64,000 bases of DNA, from positions 98,758,501 through 98,822,500 of the forward strand of contig NC_060213.1 in assembly GCF_021130785.1 (NCBI RefSeq). Reading direction: 5' to 3'. This stretch comes from Homalodisca vitripennis. Lineage: Eukaryota; Arthropoda; Insecta; Hemiptera; Cicadellidae. The notes under the pieces are model-generated. The model did no database searches and had not been told where the DNA came from. It worked only from the letters and a program-made list of their open reading frames with translations. Position 1 is the stretch's first letter. Each line of letters opens with the position of its first letter. A program made the translations under genes and the position numbers. Below, in pieces: positions 23,380 to 31,813 of the stretch.

Positions 23380-24365
23380 TTATTTAGGAAAATTTTGAAA
23401 CGTGAAACGTAAAAACGTGAACACGAAACGTGAACACGGAACGTAAAACGTGAACGTGGAACGTGAAACACGAACGTGAAACACGAACGTGAAACGTAAA
23501 CACGAACGTGAAACATGAACGTGAAACGTAAACACGAACGTAAAACATGAACGTGAAACATGAACGTGAAACATGAACGTGAACGTGGAACGTGAACGTG
23601 GAACGTGAACAGATTTACCGTTTTTCTGTTATTTTCATAATGTAAATAAAAAGTAAAGATAATATAAAAATAATTGTAACAAATATTTGATCGAGACCAC
23701 TGAGCAGCATTTATGTTAGAAAATTTATTCAAATATTTTCCATTTTTAGGCTTCAAAGTTAGATTAATAGTTAAAAATCCATAGTCTTCTTTCCAAATTT
23801 TATCACACAATTCATTAAAGTGGTTACAACTCATATCAGATCCCACATAATTGTTGTAAATCTTTCTCGAATAGTGATCGTCTTGCTTAAAAACACACAA
23901 CATATTCAAATTATTTCTAATAACTTGTTTATCAACTTTTGAAAAGCATTGGGAAAGATAGATACAAGATATGTTTTTGTGACGGGACATTACGAAATAT
24001 TCCTTAATAACGTCTTGATTTTCTAAAATACAATCATCAAAAACGATTAACGAATTGGGTTTACATTCGCTTAACGGAACTATGTCCTCAGAAGCATTAT
24101 AAAAATGTGATATTTTTTTGTTTAAGTTTTTCTCAATATTTTCAAATCTTTCTTGTAATTTTTTATAGGCGTCTTGTTCTAAAGATTTACTAAAAACATA
24201 CAAATTGGAATAAGGAATCAACCTATTGTAGATAAAATTCAATAATAAAGTTGTTTTTCCACATCCACTTGAACCAACAATTAACAATCTGATTGGTTGA
24301 TCTTTCTTATTTTCTTCAAACGTTTGAAGTTTTATCTGATCTTTTTGCTTTAAAAATTTCTCCAT
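23367..24365 (-). CDS. genome-packaging ATPase (FtsK/HerA-A32 type) with repeat-encoded tail
   Basis: Motor that drives DNA into capsids. Walker A is GSSGCGKT at residues 31-38, Walker B 'LIVFDD' at 106-111, and a polar sensor-like 'YLSQC' at 135-139. The start is ATGGAG after TTCTATTTAA. Conserved family sequence ends near residue 214 ('KYLNKF'). From there the frame runs on through non-family sequence and the ACGTG minisatellite to residue 332, overlapping the start of the PLA2 gene by 13 bp. The last ~115 residues are therefore probably an artefact of a lost stop or an expanded repeat rather than part of the original protein. It is divergent from the minor capsid gene across 40 bp. Confidence 0.85.
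   Translation of the reverse strand: MEKFLKQKDQIKLQTFEENKKDQPIRLLIVGSSGCGKTTLLLNFIYNRLIPYSNLYVFSKSLEQDAYKKLQERFENIEKNLNKKISHFYNASEDIVPLSECKPNSLIVFDDCILENQDVIKEYFVMSRHKNISCIYLSQCFSKVDKQVIRNNLNMLCVFKQDDHYSRKIYNNYVGSDMSCNHFNELCDKIWKEDYGFLTINLTLKPKNGKYLNKFSNINAAQWSRSNICYNYFYIIFTFYLHYENNRKTVNLFTFHVHVPRSRSCFTFMFHVHVLRSCLRFTFMFHVRVYVSRSCFTFVFHVPRSRFTFRVHVSCSRFYVSRFKIFLNKWRT
23395..23612. repeat. ACGTGAA minisatellite
   Basis: About 220 bp of irregular tandem units built from acgtgaa, acgtgga and acgtaaa (for example 'cgtgaacgtggaacgtgaac'). It lies between the PLA2 gene start and the ATPase, and is read through in frame by the ATPase frame as a Phe/His/Val/Arg/Ser-rich tail. Composition differs sharply from the surrounding genes. 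Confidence 0.9.
23615..23710 (-). CDS. 31-aa single-span membrane peptide
   Basis: ATG at 23,710 overlaps the ATPase frame just after its conserved end. The product has a short polar N-terminus, one hydrophobic span (residues 9-25, 'IFVTIIFILSLLFIYIM') and a basic tail ending 'KR'. It has the same plan as the 26-aa peptide at 19,420-19,500. No start-site motif is present. It may be a chance frame, but a hydrophobic span with a charged tail between two conserved genes is what small viral membrane proteins look like. Confidence 0.35.
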   Translation of the reverse strand: MLLSGLDQIFVTIIFILSLLFIYIMKITEKR

Positions 24366-24376
24366 TTAAATAGAAG
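24362..24376 (-). promoter_or_regulatory. TCTA/TAAATGG start-site motif
   Basis: Minus-strand TTCTATTTAAATGG in front of and including the ATPase start codon. Confidence 0.55.
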
Positions 24377-24405
24377 ATTTTCATCTTGAAGCAACGCTTG
24401 CGAAA

Positions 24406-25141
24406 ATGAAGCTGTTCAAGTTGACTTCAGAAAGCTCTAAATTAGTTTTAAACTTGGAACATCCTATACACTTAGAGGATGAATCAAATTATTTCATCGG
24501 TTTAAGCGGTTTTTATTCTGACAATTTTGTAATAAATATTAGTGAAAGTTCTCCTTATTGTATAGGATTTAGTGAGAAGAACGTAACAAAATATTATGGT
24601 TTAAACAAAGGATATTATACTTTCGATCAAATAAAAAATTCCCTTAAAAATTATCTTAAAACATTCAAACAATCAGATAAATCTTTAAACTTTGACGAAA
24701 ACAAGTTTGAAATGCAAAAAAATTATCTTTATAATAAAATTCAAATAAAATCACCAGTAAGAATAATGTTTTTCAGCAATTATTGTAGATTTATTAGGGT
24801 TTGTTCAAGAAACTATTGAGCCAAATCAGGTATATTTAGGAAATAAAACGCCAAAATTTAGACCGTTCGATGTAATTGAAGTGCACTGCAATCTCGTTGA
24901 ACCTAGTTTTGAAAATCATACCGAACACTTACACAAAGAATCTGAAATTTTGTACACATTTTTCCCAAATGTTGCTTATGGATCAAAAATCAGTGAAAAA
25001 CCGAATGAAATCGATTATATTCCAATTAGAAAAAATATGAAAAGAATTCAAAAAATCGTCTTAACTGTTCAAGACTCTGAGGGAAATTTATTAAATAATG
25101 AGAGTAAAACAACAATATATTTAAGATTGAAAAAGGAATAA
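24406..25141 (+). pseudogene. minor capsid protein (penton-like, single jelly-roll), split in two frames
   Basis: The N-terminal part starts at ATG 24,406 ('MKLFKLTSESSKLVL') and stays in frame to TGA 24,817-24,819. The C-terminal part is open in the frame offset by one, from before 24,780 to TAA 25,139. Features typical of insect Polinton penton proteins are the N-terminal strands with 'YTFDQIKNSLKNYL', and in the second part 'VIEVHCNLV', 'FFPNVAYGSKI', 'DYIPIRKNMK' and a final 'TTIYLRLKKE'. The frames part at a run of five T, 24,769-24,773. It would occupy the capsid vertices. It is one of few rightward genes, divergent from the ATPase, and lacks the TAAATGG motif at its start. Confidence 0.75.
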
Positions 25142-25193
25142 AAATGAGTTGATGATGATAACAAAATTCAATATTTTTACTTAAAAAACAAGA

Positions 25194-25208
25194 GTCTATG
25201 CCATAGAC
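25194..25208. other. perfect 7-bp hairpin after the minor capsid gene
   Basis: GTCTATG-C-CATAGAC, 53 bp past the minor capsid stop. It could form a small hairpin at the transcript end; a role is not shown. Confidence 0.3.
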
Positions 25209-25213
25209 CCTTT

Positions 25214-25282
25214 CAAAATCTTCATCCTGACACTGTTTTTATCAATGAATCTGACCTTCATTCTCAAAATAAAAATTACTAG
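25214..25282 (+). pseudogene. remnant of a second BRO-N domain
   Basis: One frame reads 'LHPDTVFINESDLHSQNKN' then TAG. This is nearly the same as the 'LHPDTIFINEPGIYSL' segment of the intact BRO protein 300 bp downstream. Nothing of the rest of the gene is left. It marks an earlier BRO copy lost by deletion, or a partial duplication. Confidence 0.7.
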
Positions 25283-25291
25283 TTAAATTTC

Positions 25292-25307
25292 TTTTCTATC
25301 TAAATGG
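25292..25307 (+). promoter_or_regulatory. TCTA/TAAATGG start-site motif
   Basis: TTTTCTATCTAAATGG, ATG being the BRO start. Confidence 0.55.
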
Positions 25308-26116
25308 AGTCAGTTGTAGACCTACTCAATAATCAACTTAGATTTAAAAGCAAACATATCTTTACAATTGTTGACGAAAATAATGAATTTTGGTTTAAGG
25401 CTAAAGATGTTGCAGAAATATTGGAATTTAAAAATACGAGACAAGCTATCATAGATCATGTTAAAGAAAAATACAAAAAAAGCTTTGAAAACATAGATTC
25501 TGACAAGGGTATCGAATCGCGACTCTTACAAAAATTACATCCAGACACTATTTTCATCAATGAACCAGGCATATATTCTTTAATACTGAAATCTAAAATG
25601 AAAATAGCAGAAATGTTTCAAGATTGGGTTTTAGAAGAAGTTTTACCAAGTATTCGTAAATTTGGTGTGTACAAACTTGAAAACGAAAATAAGCAGTTAA
25701 AAGATGAAATAAAACAGTTACAAATTAAAGATGAAATGAAATCCTTGAAAATAGAGAATCAAGAATTGCGAATGGAATTAATGAAGAGAGATATGATATG
25801 TAAAAATTTTGATAAGAAAAAGCACCATGTTTTTGTATTAATTAAGAAGAATCACATGTGGGAATGGCCTTATTATGTTATCAGAGCTCAGAAACGAGAA
25901 ATACCAAACCGATTAAAACATCTAAAAATAAATTATCCTGAATTAGAGATTTTGTTCATTGATGACGAACCAAATTCTATCAATCTGTATAACCAAATGA
26001 AAGAATCTTTGAATATTTTATACAACGGAAATCATTTTACTACAAATATGGCAGAATCTCGACTGATTTATAGAATATCTAAATTACACGATGAAAATGT
26101 TTCTAAATTTTACTAA
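25304..26116 (+). CDS. BRO-like protein (BRO-N plus DUF3627-type C-terminus)
   Basis: 270 aa. Residues about 12-118 are a BRO-N domain: 'IVDENNEFWFKAKDVAEIL', 'LHPDTIFINEPGIYSLILKSK', 'FQDWVLEEVLPSIRKFG'. Residues about 122-165 are a Glu/Lys coiled coil. About 172-245 resemble the C-terminal domain of BRO proteins of insect viruses ('YYVIRAQKREI', 'INLYNQMKESL'). BRO proteins of baculoviruses, entomopoxviruses and iridoviruses bind DNA and are thought to influence host transcription or replication. Intact. Its 3' end overlaps the convergent 111-aa gene by 14 bp. The presence of a BRO in a Polinton suggests exchange with insect viruses. Confidence 0.85.
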   Translation: MESVVDLLNNQLRFKSKHIFTIVDENNEFWFKAKDVAEILEFKNTRQAIIDHVKEKYKKSFENIDSDKGIESRLLQKLHPDTIFINEPGIYSLILKSKMKIAEMFQDWVLEEVLPSIRKFGVYKLENENKQLKDEIKQLQIKDEMKSLKIENQELRMELMKRDMICKNFDKKKHHVFVLIKKNHMWEWPYYVIRAQKREIPNRLKHLKINYPELEILFIDDEPNSINLYNQMKESLNILYNGNHFTTNMAESRLIYRISKLHDENVSKFY

Positions 26117-26438
26117 AAACTCTCGATTTATTATATTTTGTTTGTAAATGTTTAGCATAACTAGGTAACCATTGTAAAATCTTTTTTTCATATTCACAAG
26201 GCATTTCGTTTTTATAACTTTCGCTGAAAATTTTTTTAGCACAATCTTTGCAAAAAGCATCTTTTCTATCTTTACTATACTGCCAGTTATTAAATTCAGA
26301 AATATTTTTAATTTCTTTACAAAAGTAACACTTTTTCTCTTCTAAAGTTAATTTGTTCATTTTATCATATAATTCCTTACAATAACAGTCTTTTCTATTC
26401 TCTTCTTGACACTTTGTACATTTCTTTTGAGACTCCAT
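26103..26438 (-). CDS. zinc-finger protein, degenerate duplicate (111 aa)
   Basis: Start ATGGAG after TTTTTTCTATATAA. It is clearly a paralogue of the next gene (26,472-26,855). Both begin 'QKKCTKC', contain 'KLTLE.K.C..CKE.K.ISEFN' and end 'KHLQTKY..SR'. This copy has lost about 16 residues within the first zinc finger, and the last finger has 'CEY' where the paralogue has 'CECG', so two of its metal sites are impaired. Its last codons overlap the convergent BRO gene. Confidence 0.7.
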   Translation of the reverse strand: MESQKKCTKCQEENRKDCYCKELYDKMNKLTLEEKKCYFCKEIKNISEFNNWQYSKDRKDAFCKDCAKKIFSESYKNEMPCEYEKKILQWLPSYAKHLQTKYNKSRVFSKI

Positions 26439-26450
26439 TTATATAGAAAA
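26435..26450 (-). promoter_or_regulatory. TCTA/TAAATGG start-site motif
   Basis: Minus-strand TTTCTATATAAATGG at the start of the 111-aa zinc-finger gene. Confidence 0.55.
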
Positions 26451-26471
26451 AATTGTTACACGATGAAAATG

Positions 26472-26855
26472 TTAAACTCTTGAATTATGATATTTCGTTT
26501 GTAAATGTTTTTGATAATTATTTAACCATTTTATAGTTCTTCCACATTCACATTGAGTATCTTCATAATATAATCTATGAAGATTCTTCTTTACACAATC
26601 TTTACAATATGAGTCTTTCTTATCTCTACTATAGTGATCACTATTAAACTCTGAAATTTTTTTAGTTTCTTTACATTTAAGACATTCTTTATCTTCCAAA
26701 GTTAATTTTTCTATTTTATCATATAATTCTTTATGATATTCCCTTTCACAATCTTTGCAATTATAATGCATTCCATCTTTCCTATTTTTATCTTTATAAA
26801 ATTCATTTAAATCTTTAAATTCTTTGCACTTTGTACATTTCTTTTGATGCGCCAT
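26472..26855 (-). CDS. zinc-finger protein, full duplicate (127 aa)
   Basis: Start ATGGCGC after TTTTCTATATATAA. Two CxxC...CxxC modules are visible: 'CTKCKEFKDLNEFYKDKNRK...CKDC' (about residues 8-36) and 'CLKCKETKKISEFN...CKDC' (about 58-88). They are of the kind found near HNH-type and other viral zinc-binding proteins. A short C-terminal finger 'CECGRTIKWLNNYQKHLQTKYH' follows. No catalytic motif is evident, so DNA binding is the best guess. It lies between the integrase and its decayed copy. Confidence 0.75.
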   Translation of the reverse strand: MAHQKKCTKCKEFKDLNEFYKDKNRKDGMHYNCKDCEREYHKELYDKIEKLTLEDKECLKCKETKKISEFNSDHYSRDKKDSYCKDCVKKNLHRLYYEDTQCECGRTIKWLNNYQKHLQTKYHNSRV

Positions 26856-26869
26856 TTATATATAGAAAA
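26852..26869 (-). promoter_or_regulatory. TCTA/TAAATGG start-site motif
   Basis: Minus-strand TTTTCTATATATAAATGG at the start of the 127-aa zinc-finger gene. Confidence 0.55.
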
Positions 26870-26875
26870 TTTATA

Positions 26876-27886
26876 TTACAGTTTTGACTTCTTCAATTCA
26901 TATTCATAAAACTTTCCGGTTATTTCTTCATTATTTAAATCTTTTATACTATAAGTTACAGGATCTGTGTTATTAATTTGATAAATCACAAAGATTTCTC
27001 TTGACCAATTGTTCTTATATTTGTTCGAAAATGTTTGTTTTTTACTAACAATTCTTACATGATCATTGACTTTAAATTTAGTTTTCGTGTGAATTTCTGG
27101 TGGAACATACTTAAAAACCGACTCTAATAACTCTTTTTCTGCATCTTTATCTACGTCTTTAGGCTTCATTTTGATTGTGCTATGAACAGTATCGTTATAT
27201 TTCTTTACGATTTCTTGAAGAATATCGATCCATTTAAAGTTTTTATTAATCTCAAAAAGAACCTTCATTCTTTCATTTTGAGTTCTGTTATATCTCTCTA
27301 CAATACTTGATTTCTCTTCGTTTTCAGTATGATAAATCTTAATGTTGTATTTCCTCAAAACATCGTTAAATTCTTTATTTTTAAACTCTAAACCCTTATC
27401 TGTATGAAGTAGGTTAGGAGGTTTGTGATTGATCCTTATGGCATCTTTTACTATATCTTCGAAAGCTTTTGAAATATCCTTGCCGTTTTTTCTTTTGATA
27501 GCTCTTGACCAAGCATATTTTGAGAAAGTATCAATAACATTTAACATATACTTAAATCCATCATTTTGATCTGAATAGTTAGACATTATAACTAAATCTG
27601 CTGCCCATAAATCGTCAATTCCTAATGTTATAATTTTTCTCTTTTTAAACTTTTTTCGTACTGGTGCATGAATTTCTCGAGCTTCAATCTCTATCTCATC
27701 TTTAGTCTTCAATTCTTGCATAACAGGTTTTGGATTTGGATTCTTTATAAACTTACTCTTGTTTGTCTTACATTTTGAACATTTTGCAGCAATTCTATAC
27801 AATCCATTTTGAGTTTGAACGATTTTTGAATCTATATTTTTCGTTTTCTTTTTACACTTGTGACAGTGAATTAAATCATCTTCCAT
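26876..27886 (-). CDS. retroviral-type integrase with N-terminal zinc ribbon
   Basis: Inserts the element into host DNA by DDE chemistry. Residues 1-47 form a DUF5679-like zinc ribbon (C8, C11, C36, C39), the same unit found alone at 19,929-20,072. The rve core has D97 ('LWAADLV'), D163 ('LLHTDKGLEF') and E197 ('SSIVERYNRT'), with 33 residues between the last two. The C-terminal 70 residues ('FKVNDHVRIV...NWSREIFVI...YSIKDLN') fit the SH3/chromodomain-like end of Polinton integrases. 336 aa, intact. The start codon directly follows the polymerase stop codon with no gap, in the context GATATGTAAATGG. Confidence 0.92.
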   Translation of the reverse strand: MEDDLIHCHKCKKKTKNIDSKIVQTQNGLYRIAAKCSKCKTNKSKFIKNPNPKPVMQELKTKDEIEIEAREIHAPVRKKFKKRKIITLGIDDLWAADLVIMSNYSDQNDGFKYMLNVIDTFSKYAWSRAIKRKNGKDISKAFEDIVKDAIRINHKPPNLLHTDKGLEFKNKEFNDVLRKYNIKIYHTENEEKSSIVERYNRTQNERMKVLFEINKNFKWIDILQEIVKKYNDTVHSTIKMKPKDVDKDAEKELLESVFKYVPPEIHTKTKFKVNDHVRIVSKKQTFSNKYKNNWSREIFVIYQINNTDPVTYSIKDLNNEEITGKFYEYELKKSKL

Positions 27887-30800
27887 TTACATATCAAAGT
27901 TTCCAAGTTTATTTAATTCGTCTAATATATCTGTTTTATATCCATACGGTACTGTATCGATCTTATTTTCTAGGACAATTCTCTTATCATCTTTAGCGTT
28001 CAGTGCCAGCTTGTTTATGGTAACAGTGTACAACTCATGTTTATAACTTTTGATGACTGTCATCTCCCTAAATTCTTCTTTATCTTCGAACAAACATCTC
28101 TTCAAGTTTTCGATATTTATTGTTTTATTTACAACGCTTCTCTTAATTCCTTTACACCTAACTGGGTTTTTATCTAGATATTTGTACGAGTACATCTTAG
28201 ACCTTAAACCACAAAATTCTTCTAAAACTTCGCTATTTAACTCATCTTTGAATTTCCCTATTACCTTCTTATTTTTAGTAGTGAAACATTCATGATCTTT
28301 TGGATAATCACTTGTATCAAAGTCATCTATATTTTCTTTAATAATTTTAAAAGGATCTCGTTTCAATTCTAGAAAATAACTGTCTGTATCCATGTAACAC
28401 AGATTCAAATCTGGATCAAACTTCTTTAATTTGTTGTAATAAAACTCGTACATTAGCAATTTTGAGAGGTCGAGAACTGAAAATCCTATGTAAATCGGTT
28501 TGTTAAATTTAACCTTTTGTTTGTACATGTGACTCGCTATACAGTTGTCGTCAAAGATGTTAAAGCATTTGAAATTTGTTTTCTTAGCTTGTTTCATTGA
28601 AAATTCTTCATTTCCAAGCTTAATATCACATCTGTTTCTCACATTTTCCATAGATTTTCCAAAAACTGAGTTGTTCATCAGCTTATAAAAGTCCTTTTCA
28701 AAGTCGCTTGTAGCTTTGGTTCTCATGTTTGTGTTAAAATCAATGTATTCTTTCATAAAAGGCTTCTGATCGAATGCAATAACTCTATTCACATGTTTCA
28801 AAATCATACCTTGTTCCAAATAGAACTTCAAATTTCTCGAATGAACAACGTATTCAGTTTTATCCAGTAGAGTTGTGCAAAGTTTGTTTTTATAATGTTC
28901 GGGAGCAAGAGGTAAATCCTTGTGATGTTCGTGTAAATTTGTTGGATATCCAAGATCGACTTCGAGAATATAACCATAATCTTCGTCGCCAGTGAGTTCT
29001 AAAATTGTTTCTTGCCACTCTTCTTTTGTATACGTTTTTGGATCCATCCACTTGATATCACTATACGGCAGTTTTTGCATAAGACCATAACCATAAAGGT
29101 TGTTTGCATCGACATAAAGTAAATAGTTTTCAGGTTTTGTCTTATCGAAATCTTTCAAATATTTGTTATTTGCTTTCACATATCGCTTAATACATTGAGA
29201 AATACCTCCACGAATACCTTTTTCAATCATTAAATACATATCGTAATCGTGTATCAGTTGAAGCTCAATTTTCGTTAATTTTAACATTGCGTCCCATGCG
29301 AGACTGGGAGCTGTTAGATAGTGTGCCGGATCGAGTTTATAGCAATTCAAACAAATATTCCTAAAATTTTCAAAGATATCAGCGAGCAATAGAACATCTT
29401 GAATGTTATAGAGATCAGAGTAATTTCCTAGATTTTTCTCTTTTAATTTGTTCCAAACATTTAAGTAGTGTTGAAAATCTTTCTCAGATATGCTCTCGTC
29501 TGTCAAAAGTGAATAGAAATCTTGAATTCTCAATTCTTCTGTGTAATCAAGTTTTTCAATACTGTCGATAAATTCGTAAGGAAATATACCTTTCCCAGAT
29601 AGAATTTTAAAAATCTCGTCGTCGTCATTTGGTTGTCTTTCTATTATCTCATTCAATATTCTTCCATCTTGTATAAAATGATTTGTATGTTTGAAGTCTT
29701 CTCTCTTTAGATTTTTAGCTAACTTTTCTATAGACGAGGCCATGAATCTGAACGTGTCTACAAACGAAAACTTGATGAATTTTCTTGGCTTATCACCTTC
29801 GAATTCATAGCCATATCCAGAATTTACAGAATAATTTATATATTTTTCATCGGTGTTTGCAATCAAATCAACATTTCCATATTGTTTAGCCAATTCTTTT
29901 ATGTACAAATGAGTATCGTAATTTGACATATTGTGGCAGAAAACGGGAATATTCTGAGGAAATTTCAAATTTAGATTGCAACATGCATGAGCTGCGCCTC
30001 GAAACTTGCCGGTTAAATGACAATGATCTCTCACTTTATTATAACTCTTATCTTTCCAACTATCAGGAGTAAAACCATACTGAATTGACCCAACATCATA
30101 AGCAGACCATTCACAGATATGACAAACGTTTGAATTTTGATACGAAATTTCTTCTTCTTCTGTCAATTTCATAGGTTTCATGTTCTTAGAATTATATTTT
30201 TTCGCTATGTATTTCGATAATTTATTGAGTTCTTCAAACAATTTTGTCGGGACGTTTTTCAAATCTTCTTCATTTTTGGCACGATAACATATCGGTTTGT
30301 ACATGCGATTGGTCACATTCGACACTAAATATAGAGTAAAACCATAAGGAATGTGCCTCTGAATCTTGGTTGTAGTCGATCTTTGTGGATTGTTCTTGCA
30401 TGTCGGAATTTTTTCTAATATGCTCTCAAAGTCCATATAAATTACGTACGGATGGTTAAATTTCTTTTGATAATTAGTAAATTTAGTTGTTTGACCTGGA
30501 AATGGCATAATTGGCTTACAAACTTCATGATTTTTACAAATTTCTAAATGATCTGTTAAATCTCCAGATTTGTAAAAATGGCTTAAACATCTTCTACACA
30601 AAAATTTTCTTTCTTTATGTTTAGACAACTGCGAAGAGACAAGCTTATTTAAATCGGTTATCAAAACATAATGAGATTTATCATCTTGTTTAACATACAA
30701 TAAATCAATGTTTGTTTCAGCGTCATATTTTTCAGAAATTTGTAACGGAACAATGTTAATATTTTCATCAAAACTGTAGACATTGATAGACATTGTTGGA

Positions 30801-31813
30801 TACTTATACTTGGAATTGTAGCTTCGTTTTTCAAATATTTGTATATCTTTCAGAGACATTGGATACTCAAAACCTGAAAATATTTCGTCATTCACAAATT
30901 TTTCGTATTGCTTTACACGTTCACAGTCTCTTTCTGGTTTTTCAATAGCACATCTTATTGAGTAAATAAAGCAAAAATCATCTCTATTTTTTATATTTAT
31001 ACAAGCTTTTTTATCTTTGATATTCTTTGGTAAATCGATGTATGATCCTGCATTCATCATTTCGTGTTTGTTAAGGCTCAAAACTAGTTGTTTACAACTT
31101 TTAAATGTCCATCCGGAACCTTTATTTGGATTATTCGTTTGTTCTCGATGTGTTAATTTATTAAATTGCTTAGTAATAAAGTCGTTTACGTCAAAGATTT
31201 CGTCTGCTTTGATAGTAAAATACATTAGACATGTTTGCGGTTCACCATTCACTAAAGTTCGTTCGTATTCACATTCCAAAGAGAGATAGCCCTTCATATT
31301 TTTAACATTTTCTTGAAATTTCTCGATTAAACTTTTAATTTCTGACCGCATAATTGAAAGATATTTGTAAATTGACATGGAATTGTCGTTCAAGTTTGTT
31401 AAAATGTATTGCTTGAAAAGACCGTGTATTGAGGATAAAACTTCTACATCAATGATATTTTCGGATTTTACTTTAAGAGTTTTATCAATTTCTTCGATCA
31501 TTTCAGACTTGGTTTTATCGTTAGTACCGATAGCCAACTTTTCAGCTATTGAATGAAGTTTTTCATCATTAAATAGGTCGAGATTTTTCTTTTCAACTTT
31601 GAAATTTCTCTTTAATTCACGTAATTTCTCAATATTAAACATGTTTTCGTGATCGGCAATTTTATTTTCTCTAGCCCATTGTCTTAAATAATTTAGTTCA
31701 TTATCGTAAATTTGCTTGTTTTTTTCGTGACTTTTAGAATTATAATGGCGATCATAGTTTTTTCTTAAAATTTCTTTTTTGCAGAACGGACATGATATTT
31801 TATCGCGCTCCAT
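27887..31813 (-). CDS. protein-primed family B DNA polymerase
   Basis: Replicates the linear genome from a protein primer. 1308 aa, intact, typical for Polintons. Residues 8-29 form a C2H2 finger. About 265-400 are a conserved N-terminal Polinton segment ('ACINIKNRDDFCFIYSI'), and 406-426 a second zinc finger. The exonuclease follows: Exo I D461/E463 in 'YMDFES', Exo II 'CHNMSNYD' (626-633), Exo III 'YNIQD' (802-806). Between the first two a zinc/HNH-like 'VRDHCHLTGKFRGAAH' lies at 594-609. Polymerase motifs: A 'VDANNLYG' (901-908), B 'KLMNNSVFGK' (1044-1053), C 'YMDTDS' (1140-1145). The start is fixed by TTTTTCTATCTAAATGG. It abuts the integrase. Confidence 0.97.
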   Translation of the reverse strand: MERDKISCPFCKKEILRKNYDRHYNSKSHEKNKQIYDNELNYLRQWARENKIADHENMFNIEKLRELKRNFKVEKKNLDLFNDEKLHSIAEKLAIGTNDKTKSEMIEEIDKTLKVKSENIIDVEVLSSIHGLFKQYILTNLNDNSMSIYKYLSIMRSEIKSLIEKFQENVKNMKGYLSLECEYERTLVNGEPQTCLMYFTIKADEIFDVNDFITKQFNKLTHREQTNNPNKGSGWTFKSCKQLVLSLNKHEMMNAGSYIDLPKNIKDKKACINIKNRDDFCFIYSIRCAIEKPERDCERVKQYEKFVNDEIFSGFEYPMSLKDIQIFEKRSYNSKYKYPTMSINVYSFDENINIVPLQISEKYDAETNIDLLYVKQDDKSHYVLITDLNKLVSSQLSKHKERKFLCRRCLSHFYKSGDLTDHLEICKNHEVCKPIMPFPGQTTKFTNYQKKFNHPYVIYMDFESILEKIPTCKNNPQRSTTTKIQRHIPYGFTLYLVSNVTNRMYKPICYRAKNEEDLKNVPTKLFEELNKLSKYIAKKYNSKNMKPMKLTEEEEISYQNSNVCHICEWSAYDVGSIQYGFTPDSWKDKSYNKVRDHCHLTGKFRGAAHACCNLNLKFPQNIPVFCHNMSNYDTHLYIKELAKQYGNVDLIANTDEKYINYSVNSGYGYEFEGDKPRKFIKFSFVDTFRFMASSIEKLAKNLKREDFKHTNHFIQDGRILNEIIERQPNDDDEIFKILSGKGIFPYEFIDSIEKLDYTEELRIQDFYSLLTDESISEKDFQHYLNVWNKLKEKNLGNYSDLYNIQDVLLLADIFENFRNICLNCYKLDPAHYLTAPSLAWDAMLKLTKIELQLIHDYDMYLMIEKGIRGGISQCIKRYVKANNKYLKDFDKTKPENYLLYVDANNLYGYGLMQKLPYSDIKWMDPKTYTKEEWQETILELTGDEDYGYILEVDLGYPTNLHEHHKDLPLAPEHYKNKLCTTLLDKTEYVVHSRNLKFYLEQGMILKHVNRVIAFDQKPFMKEYIDFNTNMRTKATSDFEKDFYKLMNNSVFGKSMENVRNRCDIKLGNEEFSMKQAKKTNFKCFNIFDDNCIASHMYKQKVKFNKPIYIGFSVLDLSKLLMYEFYYNKLKKFDPDLNLCYMDTDSYFLELKRDPFKIIKENIDDFDTSDYPKDHECFTTKNKKVIGKFKDELNSEVLEEFCGLRSKMYSYKYLDKNPVRCKGIKRSVVNKTINIENLKRCLFEDKEEFREMTVIKSYKHELYTVTINKLALNAKDDKRIVLENKIDTVPYGYKTDILDELNKLGNFDM

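Noticed and set aside
23380..23574. 64-codon His/Val/Arg/Phe-rich frame near the ATPase
   Set aside because: Pure translation of the ACGTG minisatellite in a second frame.
23395..23612. CRISPR array
   Set aside because: The short irregular ACGTGAA units have no spacers of constant length and the context is eukaryotic; it is a minisatellite.
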